In this document: positions 8,220 to 16,033 of the stretch, piece after piece
How the letters are laid out: each line of letters starts with the position of its first letter
Numbering within the stretch: the first letter of the stretch is position 1
Virus record (IMG/VR): IMGVR_UViG_3300045996_003241
Location: 1 to 20,858 of that record
Length of the DNA: 20,858 nt
From: a virus
Direction: 5' to 3' (one strand)
The notes under the pieces: generated by a model
The model's database searches: none
What the model was told of the DNA's origin: nothing
The model's input: only the letters and a program-made list of their open reading frames with translations
Program-made: the position numbers and the translations under genes

Positions 8220-8765
8220 TCAGGCTCCCAGACGGTAGAGGTTGTACGAGTCGAGGTCGAGATAGGTGTCCCCGGGCGAGGACCCCACGATGGTGGTCGG
8301 TGCACCGACTCCGGTGAAGAAGCCCGGCTTCGTCTGCACGTTCGGGTTCTGGTCCATGAAGTCCTGGACCGCCTGCGCGATGTCCGCCCCGAGCCGCTCC
8401 TCGACCTCGGTCAGCGCGATGTACCACGCCTGGTTCGGCCCGTTGGGCTCCACCAGGCTGGACGCGTCTACCTCCTGGAGGTCCTCGTAGTCGATGACCT
8501 CGTTCGTCTCCGGCACGATGACGTACTTCACGTGCCGGACCGTGTCGACCCAGAACACCACCCGCCAGACCCAGCGCGGGAAGTCCGAGTGCGGCACCTC
8601 GATGACGATGGGCGCGTACGGGGTGATGACCGGGAACGGCTCGGGGATGATGAGGGAGGAGGTGTCGACGATGATGCTCGTCGGGCTCCACACCATGCCC
8701 CGCTTGACACTGAGGTACTGGCCGTTCGACCACATCTGCCGGATGTCGATCCGCACGCTCGTCAT
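8220..8765 (-). CDS. Fibre base (N-terminal attachment) domain protein
   Basis: The ATG at 8765 follows the upstream stop by three bases. Residues 1-120 match, from memory, the base domain that begins many actinophage collagen-type fibres. They contain strands with GMVWSPTS and VIEVPHSD, then a YVIVPETNEVIDYEDLQEVD linker, AWYIAL and a short helix (VEERLGADIAQAVQDFMDQN). In those phages this base is fused to the shaft. Here the protein ends at residue 181, right after a GAPTTIVGSSPGDTYLDLD...YRL motif, which normally leads into collagen repeats; the repeats are instead in the next gene. Inference: this is the base subunit of a fibre encoded by separate genes. Confidence 0.72.
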   Translation of the reverse strand: MTSVRIDIRQMWSNGQYLSVKRGMVWSPTSIIVDTSSLIIPEPFPVITPYAPIVIEVPHSDFPRWVWRVVFWVDTVRHVKYVIVPETNEVIDYEDLQEVDASSLVEPNGPNQAWYIALTEVEERLGADIAQAVQDFMDQNPNVQTKPGFFTGVGAPTTIVGSSPGDTYLDLDSYNLYRLGA

Positions 8766-8768
8766 CTT

Positions 8769-8915
8769 CTACCCCTGCTGCCGGTAGGAGCCGCCGTTGC
8801 GCTGCACGGCCAACTTCGCCTCCGTCTCGGTGTTGTACGTCTTCTGGGTCCCGTCGGAGAAGGTCGCCAGGTACGTGACCCGCGCCCTCGTCTTCGACCC
8901 GCAGTTGCAGCCCAT
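8769..8915 (-). CDS. Small conserved actinophage protein, DUF7196-like (48 aa)
   Basis: This gene is short, but its ATG at 8915 overlaps the stop of the MuF-protease gene (TGATG), and it ends three bases before the next start. The protein begins MGCNCGSKTRARVTYLATFS, continues with DGTQKTYNTETEAKLA, and ends in NGGSYRQQG. The MGCNCG start plus an NGG.Y.. ending is the hallmark of a small family widespread in actinobacterial phages and usually placed in the head-gene region. The two cysteines (residues 3 and 5) could bind metal or react. The family's function is unknown to me. Confidence 0.8.
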   Translation of the reverse strand: MGCNCGSKTRARVTYLATFSDGTQKTYNTETEAKLAVQRNGGSYRQQG

Positions 8916-11344
8916 CAGTGCATCCTCTCCTTCAGCAGGCGCGCCTTCTGCGCCCGCGCGACCTTCTTGGCCGAGGCTACCCGAGCCAGCCTCTCGTCAG
9001 CAGCCTTCGTCTCCGCGAGTGCGCGCTTCACCGCGAGGACGATGCGGTCATCCTCCTGCGCGGGCGCGGGCTGCTCGGTGGTGACGATGCCGGAGGCGAC
9101 CAGCGACACCTGCTCCTCGCCCGACGCGGCGAGGGCAAGGCGGGGGATCGGGAAGCCCGGCACGTTGACCGTCAGAGCGGCGACCATCTCCATGCCCTGC
9201 CCGATCCGGCGCCAGTCGCCCGACAGCGCGCCGGAGCGGAAGGCCTGGACCTTCTCCTGCGGCGCGTCCGGGCGCATCGCCCCGGCGAACCAGATGCCGT
9301 AGTCGTCCTCGCCGACCGTGACGTCGGCGACGACCGCACCGGTGTTGTCGTAGTGCGCCGCGGCGACGTGCGCCTTGGAGCGCATGTCGGCGTGCCCGGT
9401 GTCCATCGTCAGGTGCCCGACGGCGATCTCACCCTCGGTCGTCGCGATGGTGTGAAGCATGAAGTAGGCGTACCCGGTCTGCGAGCGCGGCGGGGTGACG
9501 CACTGGCCCGCCATCCCGATGTGGCAGGTGCCCCACGTGGCGATGTGCCCGTACACCTGCCCCTCGTCCGTGACCGTCAGTGGCGTCGGGCCCGTCAGTC
9601 GCGGGTCGCCGAACCACTCCGCGGGCAGCGCGCTGACCGAGGCGACGAGCGAGTACGCGGGGGCCTGGTCCACGCCGGACGCGGCCAGCGAGTGCTTCCC
9701 GCCCCCGCCCTCCTGGCCGGGCCACACGCCGATGGCGACCTTGTGCAGGTTCGAGCACGTGCCCGCGAGGTACTCCGGGTTGGGGATGTACTTCGACAAC
9801 TGCCGACGGCAGCGGTTGAAGTCGCCCGGCTGGCCCCAGCGGATCTTCGCCGCGCCCTTGCCCTTGGTCCAGTACGTGCGCAGGCGCTGGGTCTCCTTCG
9901 GGTTGGTCACCCAGCCGGGGCCGTCCTTCGTGCCGGGCGCGAAGACCTCGATGCCGCCGTCCTCGTGCACCTCGTACCGGGTGCCGTCGGCCGCGGTGAA
10001 CTGCGCCTCGCCACCGGTGTAGCCCGAGCCCTCGGCCCACTGGCCGAACTCGGCCGCGTGCTCCGCGCTCGCAGACTCGATGGCGGCGAGCACCTCGCAC
10101 GGCTTGCACTCGGCCGAGGCGGCGACAGCCTCGGGGTCCTCCGTGGCGACCGCGTCGGCCCACAGGCCCAGGGCGACGTACGCCTCCTGGAACGCGGGGA
10201 TGGCGCACAGCGTGGACGAGGCGACGCGCCCCTTGATGACGACCTGGAGCGGCATCGGCCCGTTGATGTCGAAGTCAGGGTCGTCGAAGTCGACCGGGGA
10301 GCCGTCGTCGTTCTGCAACTCCGACTCGGCCATGTCGAGGTCGACCGACACCCCGCGCAGGAAGCGGTTGGCGATCTGGTCGATGACGTCGGCACCCTCG
10401 GGGGAGTTCGCACGCAGTGTCCCCTCGCCCTTGATGAGCCCGTCCTCCTCCCAGATGCGCTCGATGTTGCCGACGACGACCGAGCCGTCGTGCCCCATCT
10501 GGTCCTCGGGCATCCACTTCAGCGGGACCGGCAGGTCGCGGAACGTGATGGCGCCCGGGGCGAACTTCCGGCGGTCGCCCGACTCCACCCCGACGGGCGC
10601 GAGGACGCCGTGCCACGGCACCTCCCAGTCGAGGTCGTCCCACGCCTCGGGGGCGAAGGTGTCGACCTCGTCGACCTCGACGTCCTCCACCTCCACCTCC
10701 TCCTCGGTGGCCGCGGCGATCAGCGCGTCCCGGGCTGCCTTCGACAGCGAGAGACGCCTCGTGGTGGCGGTCATGTCTCCTCCAAGCCCCGGTCGCACGA
10801 CGCAGCGGCAGTTGATCCAGACTTCAGGCGGGCCGACCGGCTCGCCCGGGTAGTGCAGGTCGTGCCCGTCGATGTCGAAAGTAGCGCCGACCGGGACGGT
10901 CTGACCATCCACGTGCCGGTGGCTCGCGCGCACGTTCCGGTCGTTCATCGTCACCCAGGTGAGCGTCAGGTCCTCCTCGTCCGCGCCCGCGGCGGCGACG
11001 GTGGCCGCGTTGAGCGCCGAGGTGGACAGCCACTCGGTCAGGGCGACGATCTGCGCCTCCTCCTGCCCCTCCGTCGGCTCCGAGGTCAAGTCGAGGCGCT
11101 CCCGCAGTGCCTTCGCGTACACCTCGCGCGCGTCGTCGACGACGGGAGACGGGTCGGAGTGCTCCTCGGCCGCGACGACGTCGAACCAGGCCAGAGCGGC
11201 GTCCACGAGAGGCTCGAACCAGCCCTCCAGACCCCACTCGCCGAGCGCGGACTCCACCGCGGGGCGCAGGCGCTCGTCTCCACGTGCCATGATGCCCCGG
11301 CGGTCGGCCGCGAACGCCTCAGCGGTCAGCGAGAGCGTCTTCAT
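8915..11344 (-). CDS. MuF-like head protein fused to capsid maturation protease
   Basis: The ATG at 11344 overlaps the portal stop (ATGA). The protein has 809 aa in at least three parts. Residues 1-190 form a MuF-type minor head domain, with the family signature around 130-183 (WVTMNDRNVRASHRHVDGQ, then GEPVGPPEVWINCRCVV). Residues ~230-385 form a prohead-protease (S78-type) domain. H285 in MGHDGSVVVG and S333 in RGVSVDLD are the likely catalytic pair, followed by GRVASSTLCAIPAFQEA. Residues ~400-809 form a long C-terminal region with RLRTYWTKGKGAAKIRWGQP, CRRQLSKYIPNPEYL and HIATWGTCHIGMAGQCV, a domain I associate with actinophage capsid maturation proteins. Its likely job is to cleave the capsid delta domain during head maturation. 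An internal start (M191) has its own strong ribosome site. Confidence 0.88.
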   Translation of the reverse strand: MKTLSLTAEAFAADRRGIMARGDERLRPAVESALGEWGLEGWFEPLVDAALAWFDVVAAEEHSDPSPVVDDAREVYAKALRERLDLTSEPTEGQEEAQIVALTEWLSTSALNAATVAAAGADEEDLTLTWVTMNDRNVRASHRHVDGQTVPVGATFDIDGHDLHYPGEPVGPPEVWINCRCVVRPGLGGDMTATTRRLSLSKAARDALIAAATEEEVEVEDVEVDEVDTFAPEAWDDLDWEVPWHGVLAPVGVESGDRRKFAPGAITFRDLPVPLKWMPEDQMGHDGSVVVGNIERIWEEDGLIKGEGTLRANSPEGADVIDQIANRFLRGVSVDLDMAESELQNDDGSPVDFDDPDFDINGPMPLQVVIKGRVASSTLCAIPAFQEAYVALGLWADAVATEDPEAVAASAECKPCEVLAAIESASAEHAAEFGQWAEGSGYTGGEAQFTAADGTRYEVHEDGGIEVFAPGTKDGPGWVTNPKETQRLRTYWTKGKGAAKIRWGQPGDFNRCRRQLSKYIPNPEYLAGTCSNLHKVAIGVWPGQEGGGGKHSLAASGVDQAPAYSLVASVSALPAEWFGDPRLTGPTPLTVTDEGQVYGHIATWGTCHIGMAGQCVTPPRSQTGYAYFMLHTIATTEGEIAVGHLTMDTGHADMRSKAHVAAAHYDNTGAVVADVTVGEDDYGIWFAGAMRPDAPQEKVQAFRSGALSGDWRRIGQGMEMVAALTVNVPGFPIPRLALAASGEEQVSLVASGIVTTEQPAPAQEDDRIVLAVKRALAETKAADERLARVASAKKVARAQKARLLKERMH
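10772..10785 (-). promoter_or_regulatory. Internal in-frame ribosome binding site and ATG inside the MuF-protease gene
   Basis: On the minus strand GGAGGAGAC directly precedes an in-frame ATG (codon 191, bases 10774-10772), exactly at the junction between the MuF domain and the protease domain. Initiation here would give a 619-aa protease without MuF. It could be a functional nested start, or a relic of two formerly separate genes. Confidence 0.55.
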
Positions 11345-13107
11345 GCCGCGCCCCGGGCCAGCCGGAGGTACTTCTCCAGCAGATCAGGGTCGTGAGGCTT
11401 CTGACCGGAGATCAGGGTGCGGCAGTACGAGTCCAGCGACTGCGTGAGGGTCTCGGAGTTGAACCCGAGGCGCTCGGCGAACCGGCCGACCTGGCTCCAG
11501 GCGTCCTCCAGCACGAAGTCGGTCATCTTGGCGTCGCACTGGGCGTACAGGTACGCCTCCGGCGCGGCGACACCGGGTGGCCGCGTGCCGGTCGCGCTCC
11601 GCAAGCGGTTTCCCGCGCGCTCCAGCGCCCGGAACACCATCTGCTCGACCGCGATGACCGTCGAGGCGTCCACCTCGTCCGGGATTCCGACCTCGGGGTG
11701 CTCCTCCAGGCTCGGGTCCGGCCGCGCCTCCGTCGTCGGAGCCTCGATGACCGGCCGGGGCATGTCCAGGCCGAGCATCCGCATCGCCTCCACGACGATC
11801 TCCGGCGTCGTGGAGCCGCTCGCGGCCTTCCGGAGCAGCCAGCGCTTGAACTCCTCGTCCTTCGGGGCCGAGTCCTTGTCGAAGCCGGTCTCCTGGAGCA
11901 GCGCAGCGGCGCTCAACTCGCCCATCATGTACAACTCCAGCGCCTCCTTGCTCCGGTTCGGGCGCAGGCGCATCTCGGAGGTGTCCGCACCGATGGCGTA
12001 CTTGCGGATGTCCTCCGGCTTGACCCCCGGGACGCCCTGGAGGGCGGGCCGCAGCCACCCCTTCGCGAGGTCCGCGCGCAGCAGGGCGAGCAGGGGCTCG
12101 CTGTGCGACTTGATCGACGACTCGTCGATGCTCCAGGCGGCCCAGTGGTTCGAGTCGCCGACCCCGGAGAGCACCTCGGGGGGCATGTCCATGCTCAGGC
12201 CGAACCGGCGCAGCGCCTCCTGGCGCATCTTCAGCGACTGCTCGTCCAGCGCGGACCAGAACTTGGTGTGCGCGATCTTGTCGATGACGTCGCCGTCGGC
12301 CGTGACGACGATCGGGACCATCGCAGAGGGGTCCGATCGGTCCGACAGGGCGGTGCTCATCACCTCCATGAGGTTGTCGACGAACGCCTGGGCGGTCGAG
12401 GTGGGCGTGGAGGTCTCGCCGTGCTTCACCGTGGCCGTGGCGAGGGCGATCTGGTTCGGAATCCACAGGATGCCTGCGCCCGCGAGGCGCGAGTCGATCT
12501 GCGCGGAGATGTGCTGCGTCGAGCGCTCGATCTCGGCGAGGATCGGCAGCGCCGAGCGCGCGGGAGAGTCGGCCTGACCGCGGCGGCGGGGGTGAGGGCG
12601 CCATGCGCGGATGACGCTGGCGGACTCCAGCGGGTCCTGCTCCCCAGCCCAGTACCAGTTGCCGTCGCGGCGGCTGATCTCCTGCGGGGAGACGACTGCC
12701 CACTCCTGCTCGCCGCCGTCCTGGTACCCCAGGATGCGGGCCTCTCCGGCGACCGTGTAGTGCACGCCGCACTGGTTCAGCATCTGGGCCTTGCCCTCGG
12801 CCGACCCGAACAACTCGTCGAGCGCCTGCACCCCCGGGTCGTCGGGGTCCTCGACGCGCTTGGGCCCTTCACCGTCGTCCTTCGTGACGTACAGGACCGC
12901 GCGCGAGAGGAGGTTGCCCACCCAGTTCGCAGCGAAGCGGAACTCGCCGATCGTGTCGTAGTAGTGCCAGGCCCGGTCCTGCCAGGCGTGCCCGCCCTGG
13001 GAGACGACGGCCTTGCCGGAGTCGGCCGCCGCGTCCAGCCTGACGGCAGACGCGAGGATCGTCTCCGGCTCCCGGGTCTCCGGGGCGCGCGGGGTGGTGC
13101 GGGCCAT
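11341..13107 (-). CDS. Portal protein
   Basis: The portal ring sits at one vertex of the head; DNA enters and leaves through it, and it docks the terminase and the tail. The 588-aa length is typical. Recognisable actinophage portal stretches are AWHYYDTIGEFRFAANWVGN (residues 46-65), the helical region LRRFGLSMDMPPEVLSGVG and SNHWAAWSIDESSIKSHSEP. The start is an ATG at 13107, seven bases after the upstream stop. The stop overlaps the MuF-protease start by ATGA, so stoichiometry may be coupled. The terminase/DUF1360/portal/MuF order supports the call. Confidence 0.92.
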   Translation of the reverse strand: MARTTPRAPETREPETILASAVRLDAAADSGKAVVSQGGHAWQDRAWHYYDTIGEFRFAANWVGNLLSRAVLYVTKDDGEGPKRVEDPDDPGVQALDELFGSAEGKAQMLNQCGVHYTVAGEARILGYQDGGEQEWAVVSPQEISRRDGNWYWAGEQDPLESASVIRAWRPHPRRRGQADSPARSALPILAEIERSTQHISAQIDSRLAGAGILWIPNQIALATATVKHGETSTPTSTAQAFVDNLMEVMSTALSDRSDPSAMVPIVVTADGDVIDKIAHTKFWSALDEQSLKMRQEALRRFGLSMDMPPEVLSGVGDSNHWAAWSIDESSIKSHSEPLLALLRADLAKGWLRPALQGVPGVKPEDIRKYAIGADTSEMRLRPNRSKEALELYMMGELSAAALLQETGFDKDSAPKDEEFKRWLLRKAASGSTTPEIVVEAMRMLGLDMPRPVIEAPTTEARPDPSLEEHPEVGIPDEVDASTVIAVEQMVFRALERAGNRLRSATGTRPPGVAAPEAYLYAQCDAKMTDFVLEDAWSQVGRFAERLGFNSETLTQSLDSYCRTLISGQKPHDPDLLEKYLRLARGAA

Positions 13108-13114
13108 CCTCTAC

Positions 13115-13420
13115 CTACTCTCCGTCGCGGACGACGACCATCGCAGCGGCGTACGAGGCGGCGAGCCACCCGTTGACGATCCACCACGAGACGTGGAAGT
13201 CGCTCAGCAGGCCCCACGCCAGGACGGCCGCCGTGATGTACGGGGCCGCGCAGTACGGGCACGTGACCAGGTCCGACCAGGGGCCGTCGTTGGTCAGCGC
13301 CGACCACTTCGCCCTCACCCAGGCCGCTGGCGGGTAGGTGTCCTGCGTGAGCAGGCGCGTCAGTCGGGCGACGGAGACGACTCCGACCACCACCGCCGCG
13401 AGGATCTGGAGGGTCGTCAT
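13115..13420 (-). CDS. DUF1360-like small membrane protein
   Basis: The start at 13420 is an ATG overlapping the large-terminase stop (ATGA), giving 101 aa. An N-terminal hydrophobic helix (residues 4-20, LQILAAVVVGVVSVARL) is followed by a polar loop (TQDTYPPAAWVRAKWS) and the DLVTCPYCAAPYITAAVLA signature. That TCPYC pair followed by a hydrophobic helix is characteristic of DUF1360. A third hydrophobic stretch (WWIVNGWLAASYAAAMVVV) ends the protein. Relatives occur in actinophages near terminase/portal genes and in Gram-positive bacteria; the function is not established. A membrane location is inferred from the three hydrophobic segments. Confidence 0.82.
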   Translation of the reverse strand: MTTLQILAAVVVGVVSVARLTRLLTQDTYPPAAWVRAKWSALTNDGPWSDLVTCPYCAAPYITAAVLAWGLLSDFHVSWWIVNGWLAASYAAAMVVVRDGE

Positions 13421-14871
13421 GCAGGTGATGCTATCCCGTACGAGGACGTACGGGTACGGAAGCGCGCGTGCATCAGCGGGTCCGTCGACAGGGAGCCCCT
13501 CTGCGTGGGCGTGACGATCTCCGCAGGAGCGCTCAGGCCGCCGAGTTCCGTGAGGCCGTGCACGAGCGCGTCGACGCGGTCGGGGGAATCCGAGTCGCCC
13601 GGCACCCACTCGGTCATCTGCGCTTCCAGCGCCTCGTGCAGACCGACGTGGTGCACCTTGCGCTGCTCGTACAGCGCGACGGTCGGCTCCGCACGCAGCG
13701 CCTTGCCGCGGCGCGACTGGACCATCGTCAGCGGCAGGTGTGCCGCGACGTTGCGCAGCGTGCTCTCCACCATCTCGCCGCCGTAGTTCTTCTCCGCGAT
13801 GACCCGGTCGGCCTGCCACTTGTCGAAGACGGCGACGACCTTGTTCGCCCAGGCGGCCGGGCTGTACTTCCCGGACGCGTCCTCCAGCACGTAGATGTGC
13901 CCGGCGAGGCGGCCCAGCACGATGATGCCGGTCTCGTCCGAGCGCCGGGTCGACGTACCCGCCGGGTCGACAGCGACGATGACGCGGTCGAACGGGGTGA
14001 TGTCCTGGTCGGGCATCTCGTCCACGCGCTCGTCCTCGATCATCTGCGACTGCCAGAGCGCACCCTCGACGTCCTCGATGATCTCGCCGTGCAACTCCTG
14101 GCGCCCGAGCCGGGTGCCCTCGTACTTCTTCAGCACGTTCTTGCGGAACTGCGGGTCGAGGTTGTTCAGGTTCGCGTAGGTGGACACGCGAACCGTGATC
14201 GTGTCCTCCTCCTTCATCAACTCCTTCAGCCACTTCAGCGGCAGGGGAGTCGACGTGCACAGGACCTTCGCGCCGCCCGGCACGCCGTCGAGACGCAGGC
14301 CCATGAGGAGCATGTCCCAGACCTCGGTGATGAGCGGCATGTGCGCGGGCTCGTCGAGCCAGGCGACACCGTGCTGCGGGCCGCGCAGCGAGTCGGGCTC
14401 CTCGGCGGAGTAGCCGAACGCCTTGGCGCCGTTGCCGAAGGTGAACTCCTTCTTCGACGGCTCCCACGTGTAGTCGACCGCCGCGCGCTCGCAGGCGTAG
14501 ATCAGCCCCGAGGGGCCCTCGACCATCGTGCCTCGGACGTCAGGTCCGCGTCGGCCGATCATCGCCATGCGGCCGACGTGCTTCGACATCTTCCGCAGCC
14601 ACTCGGCGCCGGTGCGCGTCTTGCCTGCCCCGCGCCCGGAGATGATGAGCCAGACGAACCAGTCGAACCCGGGAGGCGGCCACTGGTCCGAGCGCGCGTG
14701 CGCGTACTCGTACCCCTCGTGCGGCTGGCCGTCGCAGATGCGCCCGCGGGTGCAGTACCAGGCGAGGATCTTCTTCTCGACACGGCGCTGGAGGGCTTCG
14801 GCTGCGCGCCTCTGCGACTTCTCGTCCCAGGTGTAGATGACGCCAGGGTCGAAGTCCTGCGGGATGGTCAT
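13417..14871 (-). CDS. terL: Terminase large subunit
   Basis: This is the DNA-packaging motor: an N-terminal ATPase and a C-terminal nuclease. The ATG at 14871 was chosen because it overlaps the upstream stop (ATGA); an upstream in-frame alternative at 14922 would add 17 residues. Walker A is SGRGAGKT (residues 78-85), Walker B is VAWLDE (D173, E174), and the coupling motif is CTSTP (205-209). The RNase H-like nuclease triad appears intact: D302 in VAVDPAG, E360 in VIAEKNYGG and D434 in DRVDALVHGL. The 484-aa length is normal. Neighbours (putative small terminase upstream, portal downstream) fit. Confidence 0.95.
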   Translation of the reverse strand: MTIPQDFDPGVIYTWDEKSQRRAAEALQRRVEKKILAWYCTRGRICDGQPHEGYEYAHARSDQWPPPGFDWFVWLIISGRGAGKTRTGAEWLRKMSKHVGRMAMIGRRGPDVRGTMVEGPSGLIYACERAAVDYTWEPSKKEFTFGNGAKAFGYSAEEPDSLRGPQHGVAWLDEPAHMPLITEVWDMLLMGLRLDGVPGGAKVLCTSTPLPLKWLKELMKEEDTITVRVSTYANLNNLDPQFRKNVLKKYEGTRLGRQELHGEIIEDVEGALWQSQMIEDERVDEMPDQDITPFDRVIVAVDPAGTSTRRSDETGIIVLGRLAGHIYVLEDASGKYSPAAWANKVVAVFDKWQADRVIAEKNYGGEMVESTLRNVAAHLPLTMVQSRRGKALRAEPTVALYEQRKVHHVGLHEALEAQMTEWVPGDSDSPDRVDALVHGLTELGGLSAPAEIVTPTQRGSLSTDPLMHARFRTRTSSYGIASPA

Positions 14872-15059
14872 CCTCGGATCGTACTCGCGGCCTTGCGCTC
14901 GGCCCGGTACTTCAGCCAGCACGACATGTGCCAGGGCGGCTTTCCGTAGGGACGGGCCATCTGCGCCCCCACCGTGATCTCACCCCGGCAGCGGACGCAC
15001 GTGGTCGGCCAGCGCGCCTTCATGCATCCAGGGTGACACAGGTAGTGCAGGTTCAGCAC
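14868..15059 (-). CDS. Small zinc-ribbon-like protein upstream of terL
   Basis: A GTG at 15059, seven bases after the previous stop, gives 63 aa. An in-frame ATG at 15023 gives 51 aa. Neither has a good Shine-Dalgarno, so the start is uncertain. The protein contains CVRC (residues 21-24) and HMSC (44-47), a plausible zinc site; in the longer form C8 and C12 (CHPGC) add a second pair. The middle reads VGAQMARPYGKPPWH. The stop overlaps the terL start (ATGA). Small CxxC/HxxC proteins of this kind often accompany phage packaging genes. A nucleic-acid-binding role is a guess. Confidence 0.65.
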   Translation of the reverse strand: MLNLHYLCHPGCMKARWPTTCVRCRGEITVGAQMARPYGKPPWHMSCWLKYRAERKAASTIRG

Positions 15060-15068
15060 TGCTGAATC
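15051..15068. promoter_or_regulatory. Palindrome TTCAGC-N3-GCTGAA, operator candidate near terL
   Basis: A perfect 15-bp palindrome, TTCAGCACTGCTGAA (15052-15066), sits in an 18-bp sequence that is repeated with two central changes at 20381-20398 in the divergent control region. Here it overlaps the stop of the RHH-like gene and the GTG of the next gene. Only these two copies were found by eye. The loop is too short for a stable RNA terminator, so a protein-binding site is more likely. Confidence 0.5.
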
Positions 15069-15456
15069 AGTCGCGCCAGTCCCCGTAGCCGAGGCCGTCG
15101 TCTGCCGTCTTCTCCCCGTTCGGCGCCCGACCGGGAGGGCGGGACCCGTACGGCGTGACGCGGGCGCAGTGCTTCAGGAGCAGCGTCCAGTCCACACCCA
15201 TGTCCTTCGCGATCTGCTTCGCGAGCGCGCGGCGGGCGTACGCGCCGATGGACATGCCGCGGCCCTTCGCGACGATGTGCAGGGCGGAGAGGAACTCCGG
15301 GTCGAAGAAGACCTGGATCTGCGCCTTGCGCCTGCCCTGCGTGCGCACCGCGGACTTCTCCGCCTGGACGTGGCGGACGTTCGCGATGACGCGCTCGCGC
15401 CAGCCCGGGATCTCGCGGTCGGAGATCCCGGCGAGGTTGCCCCTCGGGTTAGCCAC
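15067..15456 (-). CDS. RHH-like DNA-binding protein of the packaging operon
   Basis: The GTG at 15456 overlaps the upstream gene by eight bases. Residues ~44-84 (KAQIQVFFDPEFLSALHIVA, then GMSIGAYARRALAKQIAKD) fit a ribbon-helix-helix pattern: a short strand with alternating residues, helix A, a turn, helix B. The N-terminal 40 residues are basic (GWRERVIANVRHVQAEKSAV). The C-terminal tail is disordered, with charged and glycine-rich residues. RHH proteins bind DNA as dimers, commonly as repressors. Beside terminase genes it could be an autoregulator or an accessory packaging-site binder. Target and role are inferred; a gene symbol would not be justified. Confidence 0.75.
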   Translation of the reverse strand: MANPRGNLAGISDREIPGWRERVIANVRHVQAEKSAVRTQGRRKAQIQVFFDPEFLSALHIVAKGRGMSIGAYARRALAKQIAKDMGVDWTLLLKHCARVTPYGSRPPGRAPNGEKTADDGLGYGDWRD

Positions 15457-16033
15457 GGTCGGGGTCCGCCTCGACGATCTCGGCGTCGATGATGTCCGCC
15501 TCCTCGGCGGTCTGCTCCACGACCTTCGCAGCCATCTGCTCGATCCAGCGCTGGACCTCGTGGTTCTGCGGCGTGGTGATCTGCACCTGCTGCGGGGAGT
15601 CGAGGCCGCGCAGGCGTGCGTGCCGGTCGATGATCGCCAGGGACGTGCGCACGTACTGGAGGTGGTCCGGGTCCCGGTCGTTGATCGCCCGGCGCCACGT
15701 CGACTGGAGGAGACGCTCCAGGCGGCGGCCCATCAGCCCGCGCAACTGGTCGACGTCCTCCAGCGGGACGCTCTCCGCGAGCGCGCGCTCCACAGCGACA
15801 CGGGCCCGGTAGGCGTCCGCGTACTGCAACTCCTTGGCGATGGCCTCGAACGACGCCCCGGCCAACTTCAGCGCGACGGCCGCGGAGGCGCGCGTGGGGT
15901 TGTCGTCGTTGTCCCGGGCGCCGGGGTTGCGGCTGACTCGGGTGAGGTCCCTGTTGATCTCGCCCTTCTCGATGTCCTCCAGGGACGGGGGAGGCGTGCC
16001 GCGCGTCAGCCCGCGGGGGTCGATCTCCGCCAT
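15449..16033 (-). CDS. Probable terminase small subunit
   Basis: The ATG at 16033 overlaps the preceding stop (TGATG), giving 194 aa. After a disordered charged N-terminus, residues ~48-87 (TRASAAVALKLAGASFEAIA, then KELQYADAYRARVAVERALA) look like a helix-turn-helix of the kind small terminases use to bind the packaging-start site. A long helical middle follows (LMGRRLERLLQSTWRRAIND), then SLAIIDRHARLRGLDSPQQV, a stretch I associate with small terminase-type proteins in actinophages. An acidic C-terminus (EEADIIDAEIVEADPD) could contact the motor. The position three genes upstream of terL supports the call. Confidence 0.72.
   Translation of the reverse strand: MAEIDPRGLTRGTPPPSLEDIEKGEINRDLTRVSRNPGARDNDDNPTRASAAVALKLAGASFEAIAKELQYADAYRARVAVERALAESVPLEDVDQLRGLMGRRLERLLQSTWRRAINDRDPDHLQYVRTSLAIIDRHARLRGLDSPQQVQITTPQNHEVQRWIEQMAAKVVEQTAEEADIIDAEIVEADPDRG

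Noticed and set aside
8769-8915. Treating the MGCNCG peptide as spurious because it is under 50 residues
   Set aside because: Rejected as a doubt: overlapping start, full filling of the gap, and the MGCNCG...NGG.Y pattern make it a real gene.
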